DNA of 64,000 nucleotides from Niastella sp. (GTDB lineage: Bacteria > Bacteroidota > Bacteroidia > Chitinophagales > Chitinophagaceae), in contig JAGIBF010000001.1 of NCBI GenBank assembly GCA_017744515.1, positions 1 through 64,000 on the forward strand, in the 5' to 3' direction. The notes under the pieces are model-generated. The model was not told the DNA's origin. It ran no database searches and saw nothing but the letters and a program-made list of their open reading frames with translations. This document shows positions 35,683 through 44,600 of the stretch, piece by piece; position 1 is the stretch's first letter, and each line of letters starts with the position of its first letter. The translations under genes were made by a program, and so were the position numbers.

Positions 35683-36921
35683 TTAGGGTTCTACTACTAA
35701 TCGCCTGTTTTCTACAATACGAAAGTGGACATTGGTAGCATCGAGGGCCTTGAGTACTCCTGCGAGGGTCATGTCTCTGCTCATCTCTCCCACAAACCGG
35801 ATATCGGGAATACCTTTTTCATACACCACCTCGATGTCGTACCAACGGGCCAGCTGGCGCATTACTTCCTGCAGGCTGGCATCCTCGAAGTCGAAGGCGC
35901 CATATCGCCAGGCCATCACTTTGTCAATATCTGCCTGTTTCAAAGTCAGTGTGGTTACTGCATCGTTGACGATCTGCGCCTGTTGACCAGGTTTAAGAAC
36001 AGCAGAGGTAAGAGATAAGTGGTCGGAGGCCGGAGCGTTCGCATCCGACTTCTGACCTCTTACTTCTGACTTCACTTTTACACTGCCTTCCAGCAGCGTT
36101 GTGCTGATATTTGGTTCATCACCATAACCATTGACATTGAAACTTGTACCCAATACTTCTACCTCTGCCTGGTCATTTATTTTTACGAAGAAGGGCTTCG
36201 TTTTGTCTTTCGTTACTTCAAAATAGGCCTCGCCCGTCAGCTGAATGCGGCGCTCATTTCCGGTGAATGCTGTAGGAAAAGTGATGGAGCTGGCAGCATT
36301 GAGCCACACGCGTGTACCATCCGGCAGGGTTACATTGAACTGCCTGCCTTTGGGCGTGTACATGGTATTCCACTGTTGCTCCGCATAGCCTTTGCCAGCT
36401 GCCGCTTCATACTTCAGCTGTCCATTGTTCAGCACTACGGCTGTTCCGTTCTGGTTGGCGATGGTGCCATTGCCCAGGCTGTCGAGGATGATCTTTCTAC
36501 CATCTGCCAGCGTAAGGATAGCACCATCGCGGCCCGGCGCCACATCTGTGCCAACCTGGGATAACGGGGAATCCTGGTCGACAAGGGATAAATAAGATCG
36601 CCAGATATAAGCACCAGCCGAAAGCATCACCAGAATTGCGGCAGCCCAACCCCATTTGCGCAGGAACGGGAGCCTGCGAACGGGGGCCTGCCCAGTCATT
36701 TCAGGTTTATCTGCCAGAGGCGCCCGCTGTAACAAGGGCAGCAGGGTTTCATCTGCTTCTTCCGAAGCATACACCTCCCCTCCCAATGTTTCGAAGGCAG
36801 CCAATACATTAGGATACTGTTCAGCATCGTTCAGCAGGACATGAAATTCCTGCTGTTCTTCTACGGTCAGCTGGTTGTTCATGAACTGTCCAACCAGGTA
36901 ATGTAATCGTTGTTGATTCAT
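35683..36921 (-). CDS. FecR-type anti-sigma factor (DUF4974)
   Basis: A 412-residue inner-membrane protein: N-terminal cytosolic sigma-binding part (about 1-80), one membrane helix (about 90-110, WGWAAAILVMLSAGAYIW), FecR domain (about 125-255, including GRQFNVTLPDGTRVWLNAAS and LTGEAYFEV) and C-terminal DUF4974 (about 330-405, FEDASLQEVMRQLARWYDIE). It holds the sigma factor inactive until the STN domain of the SusC signals. A segment of about 20 residues between SVKV and LKPGQQ is encoded by repetitive DNA. The gene lies 69 bp after the sigma gene and about 150-300 bp before SusC. Confidence 0.94.
   Translation of the reverse strand: MNQQRLHYLVGQFMNNQLTVEEQQEFHVLLNDAEQYPNVLAAFETLGGEVYASEEADETLLPLLQRAPLADKPEMTGQAPVRRLPFLRKWGWAAAILVMLSAGAYIWRSYLSLVDQDSPLSQVGTDVAPGRDGAILTLADGRKIILDSLGNGTIANQNGTAVVLNNGQLKYEAAAGKGYAEQQWNTMYTPKGRQFNVTLPDGTRVWLNAASSITFPTAFTGNERRIQLTGEAYFEVTKDKTKPFFVKINDQAEVEVLGTSFNVNGYGDEPNISTTLLEGSVKVKSEVRGQKSDANAPASDHLSLTSAVLKPGQQAQIVNDAVTTLTLKQADIDKVMAWRYGAFDFEDASLQEVMRQLARWYDIEVVYEKGIPDIRFVGEMSRDMTLAGVLKALDATNVHFRIVENRRLVVEP
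36002..36078. repeat. Repetitive in-frame insert inside FecR
   Basis: On the coding strand this reads as degenerate copies of AGTCAGAAGT / GAGGTCAGAAG and related units, unlike the flanking codons. It encodes KSEVRGQKSDANAPASDH-type residues between two conserved FecR strands. Its length keeps the frame open. Confidence 0.5.
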
Positions 36922-36990
36922 AAGATTGTATAAAAGATGCGCGGCACAACAGGAGTGTCATGTCCGTGGAAACAATTTTTTAATAAATAA

Positions 36991-37587
36991 TTAAAATTTA
37001 GTTGGCAGGAGGATGGATAATAATACATAGGGCAGCGGACCGAGGTGGTCGCGAATGCTTTTGAGCGTGGCGCTCAGCGTGTTGCGCACATGGCCATGAG
37101 AAAGGTTGAGCTTTTCGGCAATCTCTTTGGCCGAAAGCCCCTCCACCCGGTTGAGCTCATAGATCACCCTTCGTTGCTCGGGCATGTTGCTGATAAAATC
37201 CCGGATCTTTTGTTGCAGCTCTTTGAAGCCAATGGTTTGAGAAATGTTCTCTTCTTCGGCATGGGGTAAGACGAGGTCAGCCAGGCGCTTGTCGTAAACT
37301 GCATTTTTGCGCAGGTACATCAGCGATTCGTTCAACGTCACCTTCTTCAGCCAGGCTGGCAGGTATTGGATATTCGGCAATTCTTCGCGGTGTAGCCAGA
37401 GCTTGATAAATACTTCCTGCATCACATCCTGCCGGGCGGCCTCATCCTGCAATACCTTATTGGCCAGTATGCCCATAGAAAAGGAGTAGCGCCTGAAAAG
37501 CGCGGTAAATGCCTGTTCATCGCCCGCTGCGATGCGCAGGACCAATTCCTTTTCCCGGCCTATGCCGTCCCCGTCAATCTCCGGCAT
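36991..37587 (-). CDS. ECF RNA polymerase sigma factor (FecI-like, Bacteroidota type)
   Basis: A 198-residue protein with sigma region 2 (about 20-88, FTALFRRYSFSMGILANKVL and QDVMQEVFIKLWLHR) and region 4 (about 125-185, VEGLSAKEIAEKLNLSHGHV). It is first in the locus with FecR 69 bp downstream. It should drive the SusC-SusD-lipoprotein-protease genes once FecR lets go. It is divergent from the Crp-type regulator, with 146 bp between starts. Confidence 0.95.
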   Translation of the reverse strand: MPEIDGDGIGREKELVLRIAAGDEQAFTALFRRYSFSMGILANKVLQDEAARQDVMQEVFIKLWLHREELPNIQYLPAWLKKVTLNESLMYLRKNAVYDKRLADLVLPHAEEENISQTIGFKELQQKIRDFISNMPEQRRVIYELNRVEGLSAKEIAEKLNLSHGHVRNTLSATLKSIRDHLGPLPYVLLSILLPTKF

Positions 37588-37712
37588 GCAAGTGATTTTG
37601 GTAAAGTTTGAATGTTACCACAATATTACCGCAATCAGTGCAAAAAAATACCTGCTTTTATCAGCATGTGACAGTGTGGTTGATCGCCCAAAAAGGAAAA
37701 CAAGAATATAAG

Positions 37713-37720
37713 TATATTTG
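37713..37720 (+). promoter_or_regulatory. Possible Bacteroidota -7 element (TATATTTG)
   Basis: TATATTTG matches the TAnnTTTG consensus of Bacteroidota housekeeping promoters and ends 13 bp before the Crp-type gene. No matching -33 TTTG is seen at normal spacing, so this is only a candidate. Confidence 0.3.
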
Positions 37721-37733
37721 ACAAAAGCGTATC

Positions 37734-38318
37734 ATGTTCGAGCTGCTGTTTCAATATTTCGAGCAAAAGTCAGGATTGACACTCTCCACAACCGAAAAGG
37801 AACTTATTGAGTCTACATTCAAGCTAAAGAGGCTAAGGAAAAAACAGTACTTCCAGCAAGAAGGTGATATCTGTAAACATATGTGTTTTATCGTGCGGGG
37901 AGCTGCACGCATGTATTCCGTGGATGACAAAGGGCATGAGCATATCATCCGGTTTGGCATGGAAGGCTGGTGGTTGGGCGACTATGAAAGTTACATGCTG
38001 CAGACCCCTACCCGGTTTCATGTGGAAATGCTTGAAAATTCAGATCTGCTGATCGTGCCTAAAGAACATATGGAGCGATTGATCGAAACTGTACCGGCGA
38101 TAGCAGCTACCATCAAGGTAATAGATAAACAAAGTGCGATTGCCACCCAGCAACGGATACATGCAGCCATCAGCCTGTCGGCTGAAGAAAGATATGATTC
38201 TCTTGTAAAGACTTACCCGGCTTTTCTGCAACGGTTTCCGCAAACTATGATCGCTTCTTACCTTGGTATCACGCCGGAAACATTGAGCCGTCTCCGAAAT
38301 AAGAAAACACCTCATTAA
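37734..38318 (+). CDS. Crp/Fnr-family transcriptional regulator
   Basis: A 194-residue cytosolic protein with a cyclic-nucleotide-binding-like domain (about 10-115, including KQYFQQEGDICKHMCFIVRG) and a short HTH at the C-terminus (MIASYLGITPETLSRLR). The Arg/Glu pair that binds cAMP in true Crp is not clear, as is usual for the many Bacteroidota paralogues. The next genes on the same strand (isochorismatase-family hydrolase, pirin) are plausible targets, a layout often seen with this subfamily. Confidence 0.88.
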   Translation: MFELLFQYFEQKSGLTLSTTEKELIESTFKLKRLRKKQYFQQEGDICKHMCFIVRGAARMYSVDDKGHEHIIRFGMEGWWLGDYESYMLQTPTRFHVEMLENSDLLIVPKEHMERLIETVPAIAATIKVIDKQSAIATQQRIHAAISLSAEERYDSLVKTYPAFLQRFPQTMIASYLGITPETLSRLRNKKTPH

Positions 38319-38509
38319 CCGCTTCTCCATTGGCCATTAACTTTTGACAGGTACTTCAATGCTTTAGGCGTTCCTGCAGTATTTCTGCACTAAACAACCC
38401 ACTTGCTTAACATTTATCAACGCTATTTACTATTATATGTCATTGCCGAGGGAGTGGCTTTGCGGCAATTTTGTGTTATCAAATATTAATCACATAAAAA
38501 CACAAAATC

Positions 38510-39085
38510 ATGCACAACAAAGCATTCACCCCCGAAAACGCAGCCATGCTGTTAATTGATCACCAAACTGGCACTATGGGCTGGACGCATTCACATGACA
38601 TCAATCTCGTTAAGCAAAATGCTATCAAGCTGGCCAACATTGCAAGTGCCTTGAAATTACCCGTCGTGTTGACTTCAAGCATGGAAGACAATGTCCAGGG
38701 ACCACTCATCCCTGAATTGAAAGAAATACTGCCAGATGCCTTCGCCGCCCGGGTTAAACGGCCAGGCATTGTAAATGCCATGCACCATGAAGGTTTCAAC
38801 CAGGCCGTAAAAGCACTTGGTCGTAAGAAGCTTTTCGTTGCAGGGGTTACTACAGAGATCTGTGTCACTTTTCCGGTACTGCAAATGCTCGATGAAGGGT
38901 ATGAGGTTCAGGTTTCAGCTGATGCATCTGCGTCCTATACAAAATATGGTGATGATCTTGCGCTGCAACGTATGCGGCAGGCAGGCGCTATCATTACAAC
39001 AGTCGATCAAATCATTTCCGAACTGGCTATCGACTGGACAAGTCCCAACGGACAAAAACTGGTTGGCATACTCGACTACCATTAA
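38510..39085 (+). CDS. Isochorismatase-family cysteine hydrolase (YcaC-like)
   Basis: A 191-residue protein with the family triad Asp17 (LLIDHQTG), Lys83 (RVKRPG) and Cys118 (TTEICVTF), the same spacing as in YcaC-type hydrolases. The substrate is unknown; relatives cleave amide or ester bonds of small molecules. A Crp-type regulator lies upstream and a pirin gene 100 bp downstream on the same strand, so they may respond to the same signal. Cytosolic. Confidence 0.9.
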   Translation: MHNKAFTPENAAMLLIDHQTGTMGWTHSHDINLVKQNAIKLANIASALKLPVVLTSSMEDNVQGPLIPELKEILPDAFAARVKRPGIVNAMHHEGFNQAVKALGRKKLFVAGVTTEICVTFPVLQMLDEGYEVQVSADASASYTKYGDDLALQRMRQAGAIITTVDQIISELAIDWTSPNGQKLVGILDYH

Positions 39086-39185
39086 TCAGATCGAACCGAA
39101 TGACCGGGGGATGTTGACATATATGTTTGCTGCCCCCTCATTCCGGTTGATAAATACTTCTCTTAATCTTCCAACAACAATAGTT

Positions 39186-39917
39186 ATGAAAGTTATAAAA
39201 GCTTCAAAGAAACGTAGTCAGGGCAATGACATTTTCCATATCGATATATTATATCCGGGTTTAGCACTTGGCTTAAGCGATACAGGCTATTATACGATTG
39301 GCCGGATAGACCATGCCTCGTTCAGGCCACCGGGCAGGGTACCGATGCATCCGCACCGTAACGACGAAATCCTTTCGTATATGCGGTCGGGGTTACAAAT
39401 CCACAAAGACAGTACCGGTCATCAGGAACAGGTGAGCGCTTCAAAGTTAATGTTGATGAATGCCGGAAGCGGCATCTTTCATGAAGAAATTGCTGAAAAA
39501 GAAGTGGAAATGCTCCAAATTTTTATGCGTCCTTCGGAGAATGGACTGGCGCCTAAAGTCCAGTTTCACCAGTTTCCCGACGTCTACAGCGAAAACGAAT
39601 GGCGACTGGTAGCCGGCAACGCTCCCCATGCACCACTTGAATTGAGAACCGACACCAATATTTTCGATGCGAGGTTGCCCAAGGACAAGGTGTTACAACT
39701 ACCTGCCGTGTCTGAAAGGAACGTTTATCTGCTATATTGTTTCAACGGAACTGTATCTGTAGCCGGTAATATCCTTGAAAAAGGCGACAGTATCGTATTT
39801 AATAATGAAGATATATCTGTAAACGCCATTACAGAAAGTGATCTGGTATTGTTTCAGATAAAGGAAGATGCAAAGTACAGCGATACGGGAATGTACAGTG
39901 GCAACCAATTTAAATGA
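39186..39917 (+). CDS. Pirin family protein
   Basis: A 243-residue bicupin-type protein. The N-terminal cupin carries the metal-binding cluster His55, His57 and Glu61 (PMHPHRNDEILSYM), with IFHEEIAEKEVEMLQIFMRP as further pirin signature. Some pirins are quercetin dioxygenases, others redox-linked co-regulators; which applies here cannot be told. The ATG at 39186 was chosen because the open frame upstream overlaps the isochorismatase-family gene and has no similarity to pirin. Confidence 0.88.
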   Translation: MKVIKASKKRSQGNDIFHIDILYPGLALGLSDTGYYTIGRIDHASFRPPGRVPMHPHRNDEILSYMRSGLQIHKDSTGHQEQVSASKLMLMNAGSGIFHEEIAEKEVEMLQIFMRPSENGLAPKVQFHQFPDVYSENEWRLVAGNAPHAPLELRTDTNIFDARLPKDKVLQLPAVSERNVYLLYCFNGTVSVAGNILEKGDSIVFNNEDISVNAITESDLVLFQIKEDAKYSDTGMYSGNQFK

Positions 39918-39979
39918 CAATCAAGCGGGAAAAAGTGGTGAGGCCGCAGGAAGGTATTAAATTTGCTGTAAAATGAATT

Positions 39980-40285
39980 ATGTCAAAGCTTAATCTCAAT
40001 ATACCACACGAACTTTCCAAAACAGAAGCGCTGGACAGGATCAAAAAATTGTTGACCAACCTGAAGGAAGAGCAGAAAGGCACTATCTCGAATGTGAAAG
40101 AGCATTGGCAGGGTGACGGAGGCAATTTCAGCTTTAGTGCCAAAGGGTTCGACCTTGCCGGTGATATCAAAGTGAACGACTCGAATGTGGAGATCAATTC
40201 AGACCTGCCTTTCGCCGTATCTTTTTTCAAAGGAATGATCAGTTCCGCCATTACAGAAAAAGCAAAGGAGCTGTTGAAGAAATAA
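39980..40285 (+). CDS. Polyhydroxyalkanoic-acid-system-type protein
   Basis: A 101-residue protein matching the PHA_gran_rgn family in length and pattern: LNLNIPHELSKTEALDRI at the start, then a beta-rich core (GNFSFSAKGFDLAGDIKV) and a C-terminal helix ending AKELLKK. The name comes from granule-linked relatives; no PHA genes are nearby and many members have no known role. It is 62 bp after the pirin gene and may be cotranscribed. Confidence 0.8.
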   Translation: MSKLNLNIPHELSKTEALDRIKKLLTNLKEEQKGTISNVKEHWQGDGGNFSFSAKGFDLAGDIKVNDSNVEINSDLPFAVSFFKGMISSAITEKAKELLKK

Positions 40286-40286
40286 A

Positions 40287-40363
40287 TGTCAGGCTGAGCC
40301 CGTCGAAGCCCTTTTAAAGAATCTTATTGCTTTTAAAGACCCTTCGACAGGCTCAGGGTGACA
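40287..40363. repeat. REP-like palindromic element 1
   Basis: Left arm TGTCAGGCTGAGCCCGTCGA and right arm TCGACAGGCTCAGGGTGACA form a long imperfect hairpin starting 2 bp after the PHA-type gene stop. The same element recurs at 47411-47484 and 53156-53228. Confidence 0.85.
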
Positions 40364-40502
40364 ACCTAATTGACTCAGAGTAACAACCTAACAGGTTCAG
40401 GGTGACAATCTAATTGGCTCAGGGTGACAACCTCATTGACTCAGAGTAACAACCTAACAGGCTCAGGGTGACAACCTAATTGACTCAGGGTGACAACCTA
40501 AC
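40352..40502. repeat. 22-bp tandem array grown from a REP arm
   Basis: Six full units and one partial unit of 22 bp follow each other without spacers. The core is CTCAGGGTGACAACCT, followed by AATTGA or AACAGG. Variants recur with a 66-bp higher-order period (units 1-3 against 4-6). The first unit is the outer end of the REP right arm at 40340-40363. The array ends 1 bp before the stop codon of the galactose mutarotase gene. Confidence 0.9.
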
Positions 40503-40503
40503 T

Positions 40504-41577
40504 TTATTTAGAAATCCCGAACTCGAATACGGTTGTTGACGTGTAAGGCTCGTCAGGGCGCACAATGGTATTGGGGAAATGCCCCTGGTTCACGCTATCG
40601 GGATAACCCTGTGTTTCCAACGCCACGGCGCCATGTTGCTGATATACTATGCCCTGTTCACCACCGCTGGTCCCATCCCAAAAATTGGCAGTATATACCT
40701 GCATGGCTGGTTTGTCTGTATACACTGTTAACGTGCGGCCTGTTGTTTGTTCACATAGCACTGCAGCCTTGACAAGTCGTTTGGGATCTTGTCTGTTCAA
40801 GACAAAACAGTGATCATAGCCTCTATCTGCCACGAAGCTGCCAATGGCCCGGCCAATGGGCGCAGGCATTGTAAAATCCAGCGCTGTACCATGTACTGTC
40901 AGCAGCTTGCCAGACGGCACATTGTTATCGTTCTTTTCGAGGTACTGATCACCATATACCTGCAGCTCATGTTGCAGGATAGTGCTTTGCTCAAAACCGG
41001 TTAAGTTGAAATAACTGTGATTGGTAAGATTGACTGGCGTGCTTTTATCGGTCACTGCCTTATAAGTGATCGTAAGCCTGTTTTGATTGTCCAGCACATA
41101 TTGCACCCTCACCTGCAGGTTGCCGGGGTATCCTTCTTCGCCATCAGGACTATCATAGGAAAACACAACGCCACACTCATCTTCCTTCTCAATGGTTGCT
41201 TCCAGTTTCCATATCTTATGACTCAGTCCCTGCCAGCCGCCATGTAAGTGATTGGGCGGATTGTTGGCGCCCAGCTGATAACGTTTTCCTTCCAGTGTAA
41301 AAGCGCTATTGCTGATGCGGTTGGCATAGCGCCCTACCACACAACCAAAATAATCCCTGTTTACTTTGTATAGTTCCGGGTCTTTAAACCCCGCTACGAT
41401 ATTCTTTTTTTTATTGTTCCTGTCGGGTGCACTGATGGCAGCAATCGCGCAACCAATGTTGGTGAGCTCTACGGTAACAGCCCCATTATCGAGTACAATA
41501 GTATAGATCGTTTCATTTGCCTTGTCTGTGTACGACGACACCGCTACCTTCAATATCTGTTGTCTTGCTAATTCCAT
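40504..41577 (-). CDS. galM: Aldose 1-epimerase (galactose mutarotase)
   Basis: A 357-residue protein of normal GalM length. The catalytic and binding residues are seen: His112 in PPNHLHGGWQG, His187 in NLTNHSYFNL (general acid) and Glu321 in AVALETQGYPDS (general base); spacing between them matches characterised GalM. No signal peptide is seen, so it acts in the cytosol, interconverting alpha and beta anomers of galactose or glucose. It is the last gene of the SusCD locus with an alpha-galactosidase-like enzyme, which supports galactose as a released sugar. It is separated from the DUF5107 gene by 98 bp holding a palindrome. Confidence 0.93.
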   Translation of the reverse strand: MELARQQILKVAVSSYTDKANETIYTIVLDNGAVTVELTNIGCAIAAISAPDRNNKKKNIVAGFKDPELYKVNRDYFGCVVGRYANRISNSAFTLEGKRYQLGANNPPNHLHGGWQGLSHKIWKLEATIEKEDECGVVFSYDSPDGEEGYPGNLQVRVQYVLDNQNRLTITYKAVTDKSTPVNLTNHSYFNLTGFEQSTILQHELQVYGDQYLEKNDNNVPSGKLLTVHGTALDFTMPAPIGRAIGSFVADRGYDHCFVLNRQDPKRLVKAAVLCEQTTGRTLTVYTDKPAMQVYTANFWDGTSGGEQGIVYQQHGAVALETQGYPDSVNQGHFPNTIVRPDEPYTSTTVFEFGISK

Positions 41578-41625
41578 ATTGACCTTGTTATTTCTTCAAA
41601 TCGGCTTCGACGGACTCCTTAGACC

Positions 41626-41658
41626 AGGGTGAGCCGCCCTTTGAGGGCGACCCACCCT
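41626..41658. repeat. Palindromic element (type 2) between DUF5107 and galM genes
   Basis: A hairpin with arms AGGGTGAGCCGCCCT and AGGGCGACCCACCCT around TTG. It is flanked by partial REP arms (GGCTTCGACGGACTC at about 41602 and CCCTTCGACAAGCTC at about 41655). Its arm resembles that of the element at 45126. Confidence 0.7.
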
Positions 41659-41675
41659 TCGACAAGCTCCTCACA

Positions 41676-44600
41676 CTATATCGCTATTACATTATTTGCA
41701 AAGAATGGCGCCATGTTCAAATGTGTGGCAGCGCCCTGGTGGTTGATCTCCACGGTCAATATATCCTGCAACAACGTCAATGCCCTCGCTTCATTGCCCA
41801 ACCCCAGGTGGCCCAATGCTACAAGGTACATACAATGTATTTTATTGCGCCGGTTAAGATCGATATCGAACACCAGCATATCGGGCAGGGAAACAGCAAA
41901 GTAGTCGATGCGGATCTGATCGTTCATATGCTGCTCACCAAACGTAATGAACTTCTTAAAGATAATATCCGCTTTCGCAGGCTCACCCAGCTTGCGCCAT
42001 GCCAGTGCCTGGTACACGATCTTATCAGGCTGCGGATCATTATAATAAATAGCCTGTACCGGTTCACTGATGCCTACTGTTGCCAGCTTGAAGTATTCGC
42101 TGGCCTTTGCGTCCTGTTGCAAACCTTCATAAGCACAACCCAACAGGTAATGAATATCGTTTTCCTGCGCACCGTACAACTTTCCTTCACCCAGGTTTTC
42201 GGGATATTGTTCCAGTGCTTTCAGCAGGTTAATCGTTTTTTGATAATCTCCTTGCAACAAAGCCTGTTTCGCTAATTCGAGGTGGCACAACAGGAACTGT
42301 CCTACCACTTTTCCTTCACCGCCTTCCCAGGGATGAAAACGGCGTGCGGCCAGTAGTGCTTTTGCATTTTCAAACCGTCCCAGGCTGTTGAGTAAAGTTA
42401 TCCGTTCCAGATACAAGTCATCCCGTTGCTCCACCAGGTGCGGAAACTGATCCAGCAAGGCGATGCGTTGCTCAAAGGAACGCCCGGATAATTTATACAA
42501 CTGGTCCAGTTCCATCAGCACCCGCGCATCGGTGGTATCCAGTGCAAATGCCTTTTCCAATAAGGCCAATGCTTTGCGCTTATCCTGTAGCTTGTTGTAA
42601 TAAGCCAGCGACAAATTGCGGTGAACCGTTGGGAAAGCATCGTTGGCCTTTGCCGATTGCTCCCAGCATTCAACAGCTTCGGTATACTGCCGCTTATCGT
42701 ACCAGAAATTGCCCAGCGCATAGGCCGCTACCGCATCGGCTGGGTTCATAGCCAAAGCAGCCTGCAATACCAGCACCTCTTCAATTTTATTGGGGAAACA
42801 ACCATCTGCCTTTTGCCGGCTGGCGGTTGCAAAAAGACCGGCGGCAATTGCGGGCAGCTTATCCTGCAAAGCATACCAGCCTTTGTAATAATATACCAGC
42901 GGGGAAACAGTACCATTGCTGTTGATGAACAGCGAAAGCAGCTCACCCGCTTCGGCATACAAGCCCGCATGTGCATAATCCAGCGACAGCTCAATATAAT
43001 TGTTGCGATCGTTGCGCAACAGGCGCTGTACCTGTTGCAGTGTATTTGTTGCTTCCTGCTGATCGCCCAGTTGCTTAAGGATCAGGTATCGTTCGTAATA
43101 ACAACCGTTGTTGAACGGATCGATGGCAACGGATTCAGCAATCACCTGCAAAGCATCCTGTGGCCTGTTGAGCTTGCGCAATAAAGCAGCTTTCACGTGC
43201 CGGGCTGTATGGCTATGGTAATTCCTGATCAATGCTTTATTGATATGCGCCAATGCCAACTCATAACGTTGTTGCTTTGCAGCGATACGCGCCAACATCA
43301 GGAAACCACTGTGCTGCCAGGCGTCATTCCAGGTAGCTTTGAAAAAAGCTTCGTAGGCATCATTGGGCTTGTCCTGCATCAACAACGACCACCCAAGATT
43401 GTAGTATGGCTCACCATCGTAAGGGTTCGGATTCCTTGATGTAAGTGTGGCGATCGCTTTCCTGAAATAGGGTTCTGCTTTGCTGAATTGCCCACGGCGC
43501 AGCAGCAATAAGCCCATCGCATTGTTGCAACGCACATCACCCGGGCTCCTTCTCAATGCCTCTTCATAATAATCGATGGGGTTGAAAGTAGCATGACGGT
43601 ACTGCTCCAGGTGCAGACCGTTCAGGAACAGCTCTTCTACCTGCTCTATCTCCGAAGGCAGCTTCGCTGCTGTAGCAGCAGCCGGAATTTCTTTTTTCCC
43701 AGTTGTGGCTTCGGGCTGCCAGCTTACCAATTCGTTCCCATTGTTGTCAGCCACCAATAACTTCCATTCCCCGATATTTACCGGCGTGCCTGTTGTATAC
43801 TTTTCAATCAACACATCCGCAGGTGAAATATCCTTGATGTACTTTTTTACTTCTTTGCCATTATGGAATAAAATGATCTGGGCATTCTTGTACAGGGAAG
43901 TTGCATATACTTTCACCTGGAGCGTGTTACCTTCCGCTTCGAGGTTCAACATAGCCTCCTTCGTGGCGTTCTTCACAGCGCCCACCAATGCGTAGGGCAT
44001 AAAGTATTGCTCAAAACTCTTTACTTCATTGGGCTGCAGCCAGCTGAAGTCGGGTTGGTTGTCGGTAAACACACCTGTCATCAATTCGATGTAAGGTCCA
44101 TCTTCATCAGTAAGGTTTCTGTCCCACGCAAATCCAAAATCTCCATTGCCCCAGGTCCATTGCTTTTTGCCGGGCGATACATGGTGGTCGGCCACGTGCA
44201 GCATACCCGCTTGCGTATCGTGTTCATAACAACCCATGAAATCATAGCCTGAACGAATAGCCATATAAGAAGTAGGCACCGGGATGGTGCTATACCTTGA
44301 AATGTCGGTGCCTGGTGCATAATCTACTTTATAATAAGTGCCGGTAGCAATCGGAAAATCCGATACATCCCGCTTGCCGTGATCGAACACGGCATATACA
44401 TCCGGAGGGAACACCGATTGATAATGCTCATTCACTTTCACGGCGGGGTTGGCCCACCACAGGAAAGTTTGTGTAAAAGGCGAACGGTTGAACAACCGGC
44501 CTTTGATCTCCAGGAAAGCCTTGCCCGGGTACAGGGTAAAGCCGGCCATACCTTTGGTGCGGAACATCAGTTCCGTTTCATTCACCCACACGGTCCTGGT

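Noticed and set aside
38817..39185. N-terminal extension of the pirin frame
   Set aside because: This part overlaps the isochorismatase-family gene in another frame and has no pirin similarity.
40352..40502. Possible CRISPR array
   Set aside because: The 22-bp units are directly contiguous with no unique spacers, and no cas genes are present.
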